From CALFMR01 sp035550595 (GTDB lineage Bacteria; Acidobacteriota; Vicinamibacteria; Vicinamibacterales; SCN-69-37): a stretch of DNA of 6,350 bases. Within the stretch, counting starts at the first letter, position 1; each line of letters opens with the position of its first letter. Position numbers and translations under genes: made by a program. Where the stretch lies: the NCBI GenBank assembly GCA_035550595.1, contig DASZOV010000073.1, forward strand, positions 1 through 6,350. Reading direction: 5' to 3'. Below the pieces are notes generated by a model that was not told the DNA's origin, did no database searches, and saw nothing but the letters and a program-made list of their open reading frames with translations. Positions 1-6,331 of this stretch are shown here, one piece after another.

Positions 1-1
1 C

Positions 2-2308
2 GACGCGCTCGCGCGCGCGTTCGGCGAGCGCCAGCGGGCGCTCGCCGGCGACGAAGCGCGGCTGCGCTCGCTCGAGCAGCTCGAGGCGAGCCGCGCGACG
101 TTCGGCGCCGCCGCGCGGCTGCTCCTGGCCGATGCCGCGAGCGGCATCGGCCAGCGGGGCGCGCTCGCTGATCACTTGATCGTCGAGCGCTCGTACGAGC
201 GCGCCGTCGAGGCGCTCGCCGGCGACCAGCTCCAGCACGTTCTCGTCGATCGCCTCGCCGACGTCACGGCGGCCCTCGCGCGTCTCGCCGAGCGCGACGC
301 CGGCCGCTGCGGGTTCGTCGTCCTCGAAGATGCGGCCGAGGCGCCCGCCGACGCGCCGCTCGTCGTGCCGCCCGGCGCCCGCGCGCTGGCCGACGTCGTG
401 CGCGCCGTCGGTCCGCACGCGGCCGTCATCAGCCGCCTGCTCGGCCGTGCGCTCGTCGTCGACTCGGTCGCCGACGCGCGCGCGATCGCCGCCACGGCGT
501 CAGTGCCCGTCGTCACGCGGCAGGGCGAAGTCTTCCGCGGACACGGACTCGTCGAAGGCGGATCGCGACGCGACGCGCGCGGCATCCTCGAGACGCGCGC
601 TGAAGTGGAAGCGCTCGGCGAGCGCGTGAAAGCAGGAGCCGGCGAGGTCGCCGGCATGACGGCGACCCTCGCGGAGCTGGACGCGGCCATCGCGGCCGGC
701 GTGGCCGCGCTGTCCGCCATGGGGACGGAGCAGCACGAGCACGAAAAGCGCCTCGTCGCCCTCGAGGCGCAGGCGACGCGCGCGGGCGACGATCGTGTCC
801 GCGTCACGCGCCGGCTCGACGTCGTGGCCACGGAACGCGCGCGGGCTGAAGAAGAGCGGACCGCCGCGGCGGCCCGCGGTGACGAAGCGGCCGCGGCCAT
901 CGAGACGCACGAAGGGCAGCAGCGCGACGCGCAGGCGAGCCTGGATCAGGTGTTCGCGCGCCTGCAGGCCGCGCGTGACGAAGCCGAGGCGCGGCTGCGT
1001 CTCGTGACCGAGAGCCGTACGGAGCAGGCCGCGCTCGTCGAGCGCGCCGCCGCGCTCGACACCGAAGTCGCGCGCCTGGACGAAGCCGCGCGCGAGCTCG
1101 AGGCGCGGATTGCCGCGCGCACGGCCGAGATTCAGCAGACCGAGACGCGGCGGACGGACTTGTCGGCATCGCTCGTCGAGACCGAACGCCGGCTCGACGA
1201 GAACATCACGTCGCTCGAAACGCTGAAGGTCGAGATTCGCGAAAGCGACGAGCGCGTCGGCAGCCTGCGTGCGGAGTTCACGGCGCGCGACCAGGAAATT
1301 CGCACCGCCCGCCACGACCACGACGCGGCCCGAGCCGTGGTGGCCGACCTCGACGTGTCGCTCGCGCGCGCCAACGCGGATCTCGCGCATCTCCGCGAGA
1401 CCGCCGTCGAAGCTGTTGGCGCGCCGCTCGACGAAGTCGTCGCGGCCGTGGCCGCGCTCGATGCATCCGGTGGCCTGACGCCGCCTCGGATGCGTGGGAG
1501 TGCCGCTGGATCTGCCGAGGTCGAAGAGGAGGAAGACGTCGAGTCCGGCGACGCCAGCAGCGTCGCGGCGGTTGCCGCGAGCGAAGGTGTCGATACGGAC
1601 GCGCAAGACGCCGCAATCGCGGTCGCCGTCGATGACGAGCCATCGACGGATCCCGCCGAACCCGCGGCCACGCCCGAAGACGTCATCGCGTGGCTGCGCG
1701 GCAAGATCGATCGGCTCGGTCCTGTCAACATGATGGCGATCGAGCAGTTCGACGAGCTCGAGACGCGCCACGCGTTCCTCACGACGCAGCGTCAGGACCT
1801 GCTCGACTCGATTGCACAAACCGGCGAGGCCATCCGCAAGATCGACAAGACGACGCGCGAGCGGTTCGCCGAGGCGTTCGAGGTCATCAATCGCCATTTC
1901 GAACAGACGTTCATGACACTCTTCGGCGGCGGCCGCGCCGGGCTGACGATGATCGATCAGGAGAACGAAGCCGAGAGCGGCATCGACATGATCGCGCAGC
2001 CGCCGGGCAAGCGCCTGCAGAACGTGCAGCTCCTGTCGGGCGGCGAGAAGGCGCTCACGGCCATGGCGCTGATGTTCGCCATCTTCAAGTACCGGCCGAG
2101 CCCGTTCTGCCTGCTCGACGAGATCGACGCGCCGCTCGATGACGCGAACATCGGCCGGTTCGTCGAGATGCTCGAGGGCATGCAAGCGCACACGCAGTTC
2201 ATCCTCATCACGCACAACCGCAAGACCATGGAGATCGCCAAGCGTCTGTACGGCGTCACCATGGAGGAGCCGGGCGTGTCGAAACTCATCTCGATCCAGC
2301 TCAACTGA
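2..2308 (+). CDS. smc: Chromosome segregation ATPase SMC, C-terminal part (5' end outside window)
   Basis: The frame is open from base 2 to a TGA at 2306-2308, giving 768 visible residues with no start codon of its own; bacterial SMC is usually about 1,150-1,250 residues, so the N-terminal head and first coil lie upstream. Counting from the first visible codon: the hinge spans roughly 50-190 (GALADHLIVE, LLGRALVVDS, GLVEGGSRRDARG). A Glu/Arg/Ala-rich returning coiled coil covers about 197-480, and an acidic low-complexity linker about 486-561. The C-terminal ABC head starts at the LGPVNMMAIEQF motif. The head has the ABC signature LSGGEKALTAMAL (678-690), Walker B with catalytic Glu FCLLDEID (702-709), the D-loop and the switch His in LITHN (738). 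Family knowledge: SMC dimers with ScpA/ScpB form an ATP-driven ring that organises and helps segregate DNA. Identification is firm. The linker is the odd part. No terminator is visible before the next gene. Confidence 0.97.
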   Translation, partial: DALARAFGERQRALAGDEARLRSLEQLEASRATFGAAARLLLADAASGIGQRGALADHLIVERSYERAVEALAGDQLQHVLVDRLADVTAALARLAERDAGRCGFVVLEDAAEAPADAPLVVPPGARALADVVRAVGPHAAVISRLLGRALVVDSVADARAIAATASVPVVTRQGEVFRGHGLVEGGSRRDARGILETRAEVEALGERVKAGAGEVAGMTATLAELDAAIAAGVAALSAMGTEQHEHEKRLVALEAQATRAGDDRVRVTRRLDVVATERARAEEERTAAAARGDEAAAAIETHEGQQRDAQASLDQVFARLQAARDEAEARLRLVTESRTEQAALVERAAALDTEVARLDEAARELEARIAARTAEIQQTETRRTDLSASLVETERRLDENITSLETLKVEIRESDERVGSLRAEFTARDQEIRTARHDHDAARAVVADLDVSLARANADLAHLRETAVEAVGAPLDEVVAAVAALDASGGLTPPRMRGSAAGSAEVEEEEDVESGDASSVAAVAASEGVDTDAQDAAIAVAVDDEPSTDPAEPAATPEDVIAWLRGKIDRLGPVNMMAIEQFDELETRHAFLTTQRQDLLDSIAQTGEAIRKIDKTTRERFAEAFEVINRHFEQTFMTLFGGGRAGLTMIDQENEAESGIDMIAQPPGKRLQNVQLLSGGEKALTAMALMFAIFKYRPSPFCLLDEIDAPLDDANIGRFVEMLEGMQAHTQFILITHNRKTMEIAKRLYGVTMEEPGVSKLISIQLN
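125..154. repeat. Perfect 14-bp inverted repeat inside smc (hinge-proximal)
   Basis: The arm CTGGCCGATGCCGC (125-138) is followed by GA and then by its exact reverse complement GCGGCATCGGCCAG (141-154). The repeat lies in the smc reading frame and encodes LADAASGIG, just before the conserved start of the hinge (GALADHL). The arms stop pairing on both sides (C124 against C155). It could form a hairpin in the mRNA or a protein-bound dyad in DNA. It may also be a by-product of GC-rich coding sequence, although 28 matched bases is more than expected. No function is assigned. Confidence 0.6.
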
Positions 2309-2360
2309 CGGACGCTCCGATGGCCGCACGCCGGCATCGACGTCGGGGCCAGGCTCGGCG

Positions 2361-3521
2361 ATGAACGAGTCGAAGGCCGCGCGTTACCAGCGACTCCGCC
2401 GCCGGGCGCGCTCGGCCAGCGTCTTGTCGACCGGCGCGATGCTCGCGCTCGTTGCGTTGACGCCCGTCGCCGGCTGGATCGCCGGCCTCTCCGAGCGCAT
2501 CGTGCGCGGGTGGCCGGCGCCCCTCGCCGCGAGTGGCGCGCTCGTCGGCGTCGTGGTGCTCGTGGCTATCGCCTGCGAGATCGCCGCGCTGCCGGCCCTC
2601 GTCTATCTCGCGGTCAAGGTCGAGCGTGCCTACGGTCAGCCGCAGGCAACCGTCGAGGACGTGATCGCCGGTGAGTTGCAGGGCGCGCTTCTCGTGCTGC
2701 CGCTGGCAATTGGCGCGGCCGCGATCGCCGCCGGTGCCGCCGCGCTCGTGGGTGCGTGGTGGTGGACGCTCGCCGGAGCCGGAATGGCCGTGGCCGCGGC
2801 GGTGGCGGTGCGCGTCGGGCCGGTCCTGTTCGCGCGCGTCGCCGGCGTGCGCCCGTTCGCGCGCCGCGATCTCGCGGCGCGGCTCGAGGCGCTCGCTGCG
2901 ACATCGGGCGTCCCGCTCAGGGGCATCGACGAATGGGCCGCGCCCGATCCCGCACGCGCCTCCGCGATGGTGCTCGGCGCCGGGCGCGGACGGCGCGTCG
3001 TGCTCTCGGCCGAGATCGCGCGGACCTGGGCCGACGACGAGATCACGGTCGTCGTCGCGCACGAGCTGGCGCACCACGTCTATCGTGACGTGTGGTGGAC
3101 GCTGGCGCTGGATGCGGCGTTGTGGACGTGTGCGTGTGGCGCGGCGGATCTGGTGCTTCGCGTGGCGGGACTGCCCATTGGCGGCGCGTCAGGCGAGGCG
3201 TTTCTCGCGCGACTGCCCGCGGTCGCGTTCGTGGCCGGACTCGTCTGGCTGGCGGCGACGCCCATTCGGCACGGCCAGTCGCGCCGCCAGGAGCGGCGCG
3301 CCGATCGCTTCGCGCTCGAGTCGACGGGCCATGTCGAGGCCTTCGGCGCGGCGATCCGCCGCCTCAGCGCGCGTCATCTCGTCGAGGATCGGCCGTCGCT
3401 CGTCACGCGGTGGCTCTATCACCGTCACCCGCCAATCGCCGATCGGCTCGCCCTCGCCGAGACGTATCGCCGGTCGACAGGCCAGTCGGCTTCGGACGTC
3501 GATTCCCTCGTCGCCCGCTAG
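2361..3521 (+). CDS. M48-family (Ste24/CAAX protease-like) integral membrane zinc metalloprotease
   Basis: The product is 386 residues. ATG 2361 is the first start codon in frame after smc and follows a modest AGG (2351-2353) seven bases upstream. Predicted membrane segments lie at about 20-43, 55-82, 108-130 and 133-157, with two hydrophobic stretches after the active site (about 246-271 and 280-302). The zinc site is H234-E-L-A-H238; the third ligand is E311 in ERRAD, with D315 four residues on, as is usual in M48. The closing HPP motif (356-358, in YHRHPPIADR) is the M48 element near the active site. The segment before the active site, around the GAGRGRRVVLS strand (206-216), matches the layout of Ste24-like peptidases, but the usual Asn-Ala pair is Ser201-Ala202. 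Family knowledge: M48 enzymes cleave membrane or membrane-proximal proteins inside or at the inner membrane. The substrate is unknown; a prenyl-protein role is unlikely in bacteria. It is probably co-transcribed with smc. Confidence 0.88.
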   Translation: MNESKAARYQRLRRRARSASVLSTGAMLALVALTPVAGWIAGLSERIVRGWPAPLAASGALVGVVVLVAIACEIAALPALVYLAVKVERAYGQPQATVEDVIAGELQGALLVLPLAIGAAAIAAGAAALVGAWWWTLAGAGMAVAAAVAVRVGPVLFARVAGVRPFARRDLAARLEALAATSGVPLRGIDEWAAPDPARASAMVLGAGRGRRVVLSAEIARTWADDEITVVVAHELAHHVYRDVWWTLALDAALWTCACGAADLVLRVAGLPIGGASGEAFLARLPAVAFVAGLVWLAATPIRHGQSRRQERRADRFALESTGHVEAFGAAIRRLSARHLVEDRPSLVTRWLYHRHPPIADRLALAETYRRSTGQSASDVDSLVAR

Positions 3522-3536
3522 CCGGCGCGCGCCGGC
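3521..3536. terminator. GC palindrome between convergent genes, possible bidirectional terminator
   Basis: GCCGGCGCGCGCCGGC is a perfect 16-bp palindrome. It begins on the last base of the protease stop codon and occupies most of the 21-base gap before the cupredoxin stop (3543-3545). As RNA it can form a 6-bp all-GC stem with a GCGC loop on either strand. No U-run follows in either direction, so intrinsic termination is uncertain. Position is the main argument. Confidence 0.35.
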
Positions 3537-3542
3537 GTCACG

Positions 3543-3944
3543 TTACTTCGCGGGATCGACGACGAGGAAGCCCTGCATGTCGCGGCACTTCTCGTCGATC
3601 GTCAGGCTGCAGTAGAAGCGGAAGCGGCCGGGCCGATCGGCGCGGAAGTCGAACGAGACGGGCTTGCCCGGCTCGGCGCGGCGCATGATGCGATATTCGT
3701 TGATCGTGAAGCTGTGCGGGATGTCCTCGGTCGAGAACGTCACGTGCACGAGGTCGTTCTGCTGGACGTGGATCTCGGCCGTGTTCGATCCGGCGACCGA
3801 GAACGCGTACTTGCGGGCGACGACGGTGAAGTCACGGCGGGCCTGGGCGACCAGCACGACGCCGGCGACCGTGACCGCAGCCAGGGCCGCGGCGATCACC
3901 AGGAAGATGGGACGGGAGTCGGTGCGGTGCACGCGCTTCGACAC
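3543..3944 (-). CDS. Membrane-anchored cupredoxin-domain protein (COX2 periplasmic-domain-like)
   Basis: The product is 133 residues. I chose GTG 3944-3942 because a strong GAGGAGGG lies four bases upstream; the open frame continues to an ATG at 4076, but that extension is Pro/Arg-rich, unlike a protein N-terminus, and crosses the intergenic hairpins. A basic N-terminus (KRVHR) and one hydrophobic segment (13-33) indicate an inner-membrane anchor with the domain outside; AQA at 33-35 could alternatively be a signal-peptidase site. Residues about 38-131 read as one cupredoxin beta-barrel: KYAFSVAG, the DIPHSFTI motif with His77 (compare DVxHSF of cytochrome oxidase subunit II), GRFRFYCS with Cys112, and a final strand QGFLVV. 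The ligand loop is C112-x7-C120-x2-M123, where CuA domains have C-x3-C-x3-H-x2-M. A complete CuA site is therefore absent, and copper binding is plausible but not shown. Likely role: electron transfer or copper handling in the envelope. The partner is unknown. Confidence 0.8.
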   Translation of the reverse strand: MSKRVHRTDSRPIFLVIAAALAAVTVAGVVLVAQARRDFTVVARKYAFSVAGSNTAEIHVQQNDLVHVTFSTEDIPHSFTINEYRIMRRAEPGKPVSFDFRADRPGRFRFYCSLTIDEKCRDMQGFLVVDPAK

Positions 3945-3948
3945 GGGA

Positions 3949-3956
3949 CCCTCCTC
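3949..3956 (-). promoter_or_regulatory. Strong Shine-Dalgarno that sets the cupredoxin GTG start
   Basis: Read on the - strand, GAGGAGGG ends four bases before the GTG at 3944. It is the best ribosome binding site in the window and the reason for preferring GTG 3944 over the upstream ATG at 4076, which lacks one and falls within inverted-repeat sequence. Confidence 0.75.
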
Positions 3957-4020
3957 ACACTGAGACGTAGTACGTGGTGCCTCGGCCGGGGGAGGTGCCG
4001 CATGCCACGAACGTCCGGTC

Positions 4021-4054
4021 GTCTTATCGTCCGGAGGGGCCGGACGGATGAGAC
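4021..4054. repeat. Imperfect inverted repeat in the pnp-cupredoxin gap
   Basis: GTCTTATCGTCCGG (4021-4034) and CCGGACGGATGAGAC (4040-4054) are near-complementary around a 5-base AGGGG centre, with one bulged base. The remaining non-Watson-Crick position would be a U-G wobble in a + strand RNA but a C-A mismatch in a - strand RNA. In the - strand transcript it lies directly after the perfect GC hairpin at 4061-4089, so the two could act together at the pnp 3' end or in the cupredoxin leader. Confidence 0.5.
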
Positions 4055-4089
4055 AGAACCCCGCGCGCCGGGGCATGACCGGCGCGCGG
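4055..4089 (-). terminator. Perfect 10-bp GC hairpin after pnp, candidate terminator
   Basis: On the - strand, CCGCGCGCCG (4089-4080), a 9-base loop and the exact complement CGGCGCGCGG (4070-4061) begin 25 bases after the pnp stop. The stem is followed by GGTTCTGTCTCAT, which is U-enriched for this genome but not a clean U-run. The position fits a pnp terminator or a 3'-end protecting stem. If the extended -10 element at 4104-4112 is a real promoter, the same stem would instead sit in the cupredoxin leader. Confidence 0.45.
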
Positions 4090-4103
4090 CTGGGACGAGT
4101 GCG

Positions 4104-4112
4104 ATTGTAGCA
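4104..4112 (-). promoter_or_regulatory. Extended -10-like promoter element upstream of the cupredoxin gene
   Basis: TGCTACAAT on the - strand matches the extended -10 pattern TGnTATAAT at all but one specified position and starts two bases after the pnp stop codon. No -35 hexamer is recognisable at 16-18 bases spacing; that region is GC-rich pnp coding sequence. If it is used, transcription would start near 4097 and give a leader of roughly 150 bases containing both inverted repeats. A short AT-containing match in GC-rich DNA stands out, but this is a motif-level call only. Confidence 0.35.
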
Positions 4113-4114
4113 GT

Positions 4115-6331
4115 TCAGTGACGGCGGGGCGGACGGCCGCCGCGGTCGCCACGCGGCCCACGATGGCCGTGGTCGCGCGGGCCGTCGCCGTCGGGCGCGT
4201 CATGGACCGGACGCGGATCGCGCGGTGACGTGCCCTCGTCGGGAGCGAGCAGGACCTTGCGGCTGAGACGCACCTTGCCGGACGGGTCGATGTTGATCAC
4301 CTTGACCATCACCTGCTCGCCCTCTTTCAGCTCGTCGCGCACGTCCTTGACGCGGTAGTTCGCGATCTCGGAGACGTGCAGCAGGCCGTCGACGCCGGGC
4401 ATGATCTCGATGAAGGCGCCGAAATCGGTGATGCGCTCCACGCGGCCCATGTAGGTGGCGTCCAGCTCGGGCGTCGCCGTGAGCTCCTTGATGATGGCGA
4501 GCGCCTTGCTCGCCGCGGCTTCGTCGCTCGACGCGACGTTCACGCGGCCGTCGTCTTCGACGTCGATCTTCACGCCCGTCTTCTCGATGATGCCGCGGAT
4601 GGTCTTGCCGCCCGGTCCGATGACGTCGCGAATCTTCTCGGTCGGGATGCGGATCGTCACGATGCGCGGCGCGTAGTTCGAGATGTCGGGCCGCGGCGCG
4701 TCGAGGACGGTCGCCATCGTGTCGAGGATCTCGAAACGGCCCTGCTTCGCCTGCTCGAGCGCCTTGCGCATGATGTCGAGCGTGATGCCCGACACCTTGA
4801 TGTCCATCTGCAGCGCCGTGATGCCCGTGCGCGTGCCGGTGACCTTGAAGTCCATGTCGCCGTAGTGATCCTCGGCGCCGGCGATGTCGCTGAGCACGGC
4901 CCACTTGCCCGACGCCTCGTCCATGACGAGGCCCATCGCGACGCCGGCCACCGGCGCGCGCAGTGGCACGCCGGCATCCATCAACGCGAGCGACCCGCCG
5001 CAGACCGACGCCATCGACGACGACCCGTTGGATTCGAGGATGTCGGAGACGACGCGGACCGTGTAGGGGAACTCCGTGTCAGATGGGATGAGCGGCGTCA
5101 GCGCGCGTTCGGCCAGCGCGCCGTGTCCGATCTCGCGGCGGCCCGGGCCGCGCAGGAACTGCACTTCGCCGACCGAGAACGGCGGGAAGTTGTAGTGCAG
5201 CATGAAGCGCTTGTAGCTCTCGCCGTCGACGAGCTCGATCTTCTGCGCGTCGTCTTCGGTGCCGAGCGTGGCGCTCACGAGCGCCTGCGTCTCGCCGCGC
5301 GTGAACACGGCCGAGCCGTGGACGCGGGGCAGCACGCCGGTCTCGATCCAGATCGGACGGATCTCGTCGAAGCGCCGGCCGTCGAGCCGCTGGCCGCGCT
5401 CGAGGATCTCGTCGCGCATGACCTTCTCTTTGAGGCCCTTGAAGACGGCCTTGGCCGCGCGCCGGCGATCGGCGTCTTCCTCCGGAATGCTCGCCAGCAA
5501 GTCGGCCAGCACGGCGTCGACGCGGCTGTAGTTCTCGAGCTTGTCCTTGAGGCGCATCGCGTCGGCGAGCGGCCCGTAGACCTTGGCCTCGACCTCGCGC
5601 GCGACGTCGGCGTCGATGGACTTCACGTCGACGGTCTTCTTCGTCTTGCCGACTTCCTGCTTGAGCGTGTCGATCTCGGCGACGATCCGGCGAATCGCCT
5701 GGTGCGCGGCGTCGAGCGCGCCGATCATCTCTTCCTCGGTCGCTTCCTTCGCACCCGCTTCCACCATCACGATGGCGTCGTGATGGCCGGCGACGATGAG
5801 GTCGATCTTGCTCTTCTTGCGCTCGGCGAACGTGGGATTGATGACGTACGCGCCGTCGATGAGTCCCACGCGGACGCCGGCGATCGTGCGCGTGAACGGC
5901 ACCGACGACAGCGACAGCGCGGCCGAGGCGCCCGTGATCGCCAGCACGTCGGCGTCGTTGTCGCGATCGGCCGAGATGAGGAGCGCGACGATCTGCGTCT
6001 CGTAGCGCCAGCCGTCGGGGAAGAGCGGCCGGATCGGCCGGTCGATGAGCCGGCTCGTCAGCACTTCCTTCTCCGCGGGTTTGCCCTCGCGCTTGAAGAA
6101 GCCACCGGGAATGCGCCCGGACGCGTAGGTGTACTCGCGGTAGTCGACGGTCAGCGGGAGGAAATCGATGCCCTCGCGCGGCGCAGCCGCGTGGCAGGCC
6201 GTGACGAGCACCATCGTCTCGCCCGATCGGACGACGACGGCGCCGTCGGCTTGTTTGGCGAGCTTGCCGGTCTCGATCGAGATCGTGCGCGCGCCAAGGG
6301 TCACTTCTCGTGTGTGCGTGGTTGGCTTCAT
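4115..6331 (-). CDS. pnp: Polyribonucleotide nucleotidyltransferase (PNPase)
   Basis: The product is 738 complete residues, close to the usual 700-750. The first RNase PH-like core (about 10-150) contains GGFFKREGKPAEKEVLTSR (76-94) and RPIRPLF (98-104). An alpha-helical linker covers about 150-310. The second core (about 315-545) holds GPGRREIGHG (395-404), ESNGSSSMASVCGG (433-446) and EDHYGDMDF (487-495), whose D488 and D494 correspond to the catalytic aspartates D486 and D492 of E. coli PNPase. A KH domain follows with G572-P-G-G575-K, then an S1 domain (about 625-692), then a disordered Arg/Gly/Pro/His-rich tail (about 697-738). Family knowledge: a trimeric cytoplasmic enzyme that degrades RNA 3' to 5' with phosphate, giving nucleoside diphosphates, and can also add tails. 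ATG 6331 matches the family N-terminus, but no clear Shine-Dalgarno precedes it in the 19 visible bases. Bacterial pnp often follows rpsO, which would lie beyond the window. Confidence 0.97.
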   Translation of the reverse strand: MKPTTHTREVTLGARTISIETGKLAKQADGAVVVRSGETMVLVTACHAAAPREGIDFLPLTVDYREYTYASGRIPGGFFKREGKPAEKEVLTSRLIDRPIRPLFPDGWRYETQIVALLISADRDNDADVLAITGASAALSLSSVPFTRTIAGVRVGLIDGAYVINPTFAERKKSKIDLIVAGHHDAIVMVEAGAKEATEEEMIGALDAAHQAIRRIVAEIDTLKQEVGKTKKTVDVKSIDADVAREVEAKVYGPLADAMRLKDKLENYSRVDAVLADLLASIPEEDADRRRAAKAVFKGLKEKVMRDEILERGQRLDGRRFDEIRPIWIETGVLPRVHGSAVFTRGETQALVSATLGTEDDAQKIELVDGESYKRFMLHYNFPPFSVGEVQFLRGPGRREIGHGALAERALTPLIPSDTEFPYTVRVVSDILESNGSSSMASVCGGSLALMDAGVPLRAPVAGVAMGLVMDEASGKWAVLSDIAGAEDHYGDMDFKVTGTRTGITALQMDIKVSGITLDIMRKALEQAKQGRFEILDTMATVLDAPRPDISNYAPRIVTIRIPTEKIRDVIGPGGKTIRGIIEKTGVKIDVEDDGRVNVASSDEAAASKALAIIKELTATPELDATYMGRVERITDFGAFIEIMPGVDGLLHVSEIANYRVKDVRDELKEGEQVMVKVINIDPSGKVRLSRKVLLAPDEGTSPRDPRPVHDAPDGDGPRDHGHRGPRGDRGGRPPRRH

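Noticed and set aside
176..178. TTG 176 as the start of a shorter protein beginning at the SMC hinge
   Set aside because: The frame stays open and reads as SMC sequence back to base 2, so this is an internal Leu codon.
638..655. Inverted repeat GCCGGCGA-GG-TCGCCGGC inside smc
   Set aside because: Eight-base GC arms are expected by chance in this composition; not reported separately from the much longer repeat at 125-154.
172..900. Open frame of 242 codons on the - strand opposite the SMC hinge and coil
   Set aside because: The product is almost entirely Ala, Arg, Ser and Thr, typical of an off-frame reading of GC-rich coding DNA.
500..2329. A very long open frame (609 codons) antisense to smc
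   Set aside because: It mirrors the G/C-rich third positions of smc, a well-known artefact in GC-rich DNA. Its product is Arg/Leu/Glu-rich without any recognisable domain, while the + strand encodes unmistakable SMC motifs throughout.
2320..2364. A 14-codon open frame whose TGA overlaps the protease ATG (ATGA), suggesting a leader peptide
   Set aside because: It has no ribosome binding site and no notable codon content; ATGA overlaps of tiny frames are expected by chance.
2671..3615. Alternative + strand frame of 314 codons overlapping the M48 protease
   Set aside because: The product is Arg/Ser/Pro-rich with no motifs and runs across the protease stop into the opposite-strand cupredoxin gene. 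The protease frame has clear catalytic motifs.
3965..3975. Small dyad ACGTA-G-TACGT upstream of the cupredoxin Shine-Dalgarno, considered as an operator
   Set aside because: With only 5-bp arms it is too short to support an operator call without relatives to compare.
3945..4076. N-terminal extension of the cupredoxin to an ATG at 4076
   Set aside because: The extra 44 residues are Pro/Arg-rich, lie across inverted repeats and have no Shine-Dalgarno, whereas GTG 3944 has an excellent one and gives a normal anchored N-terminus.
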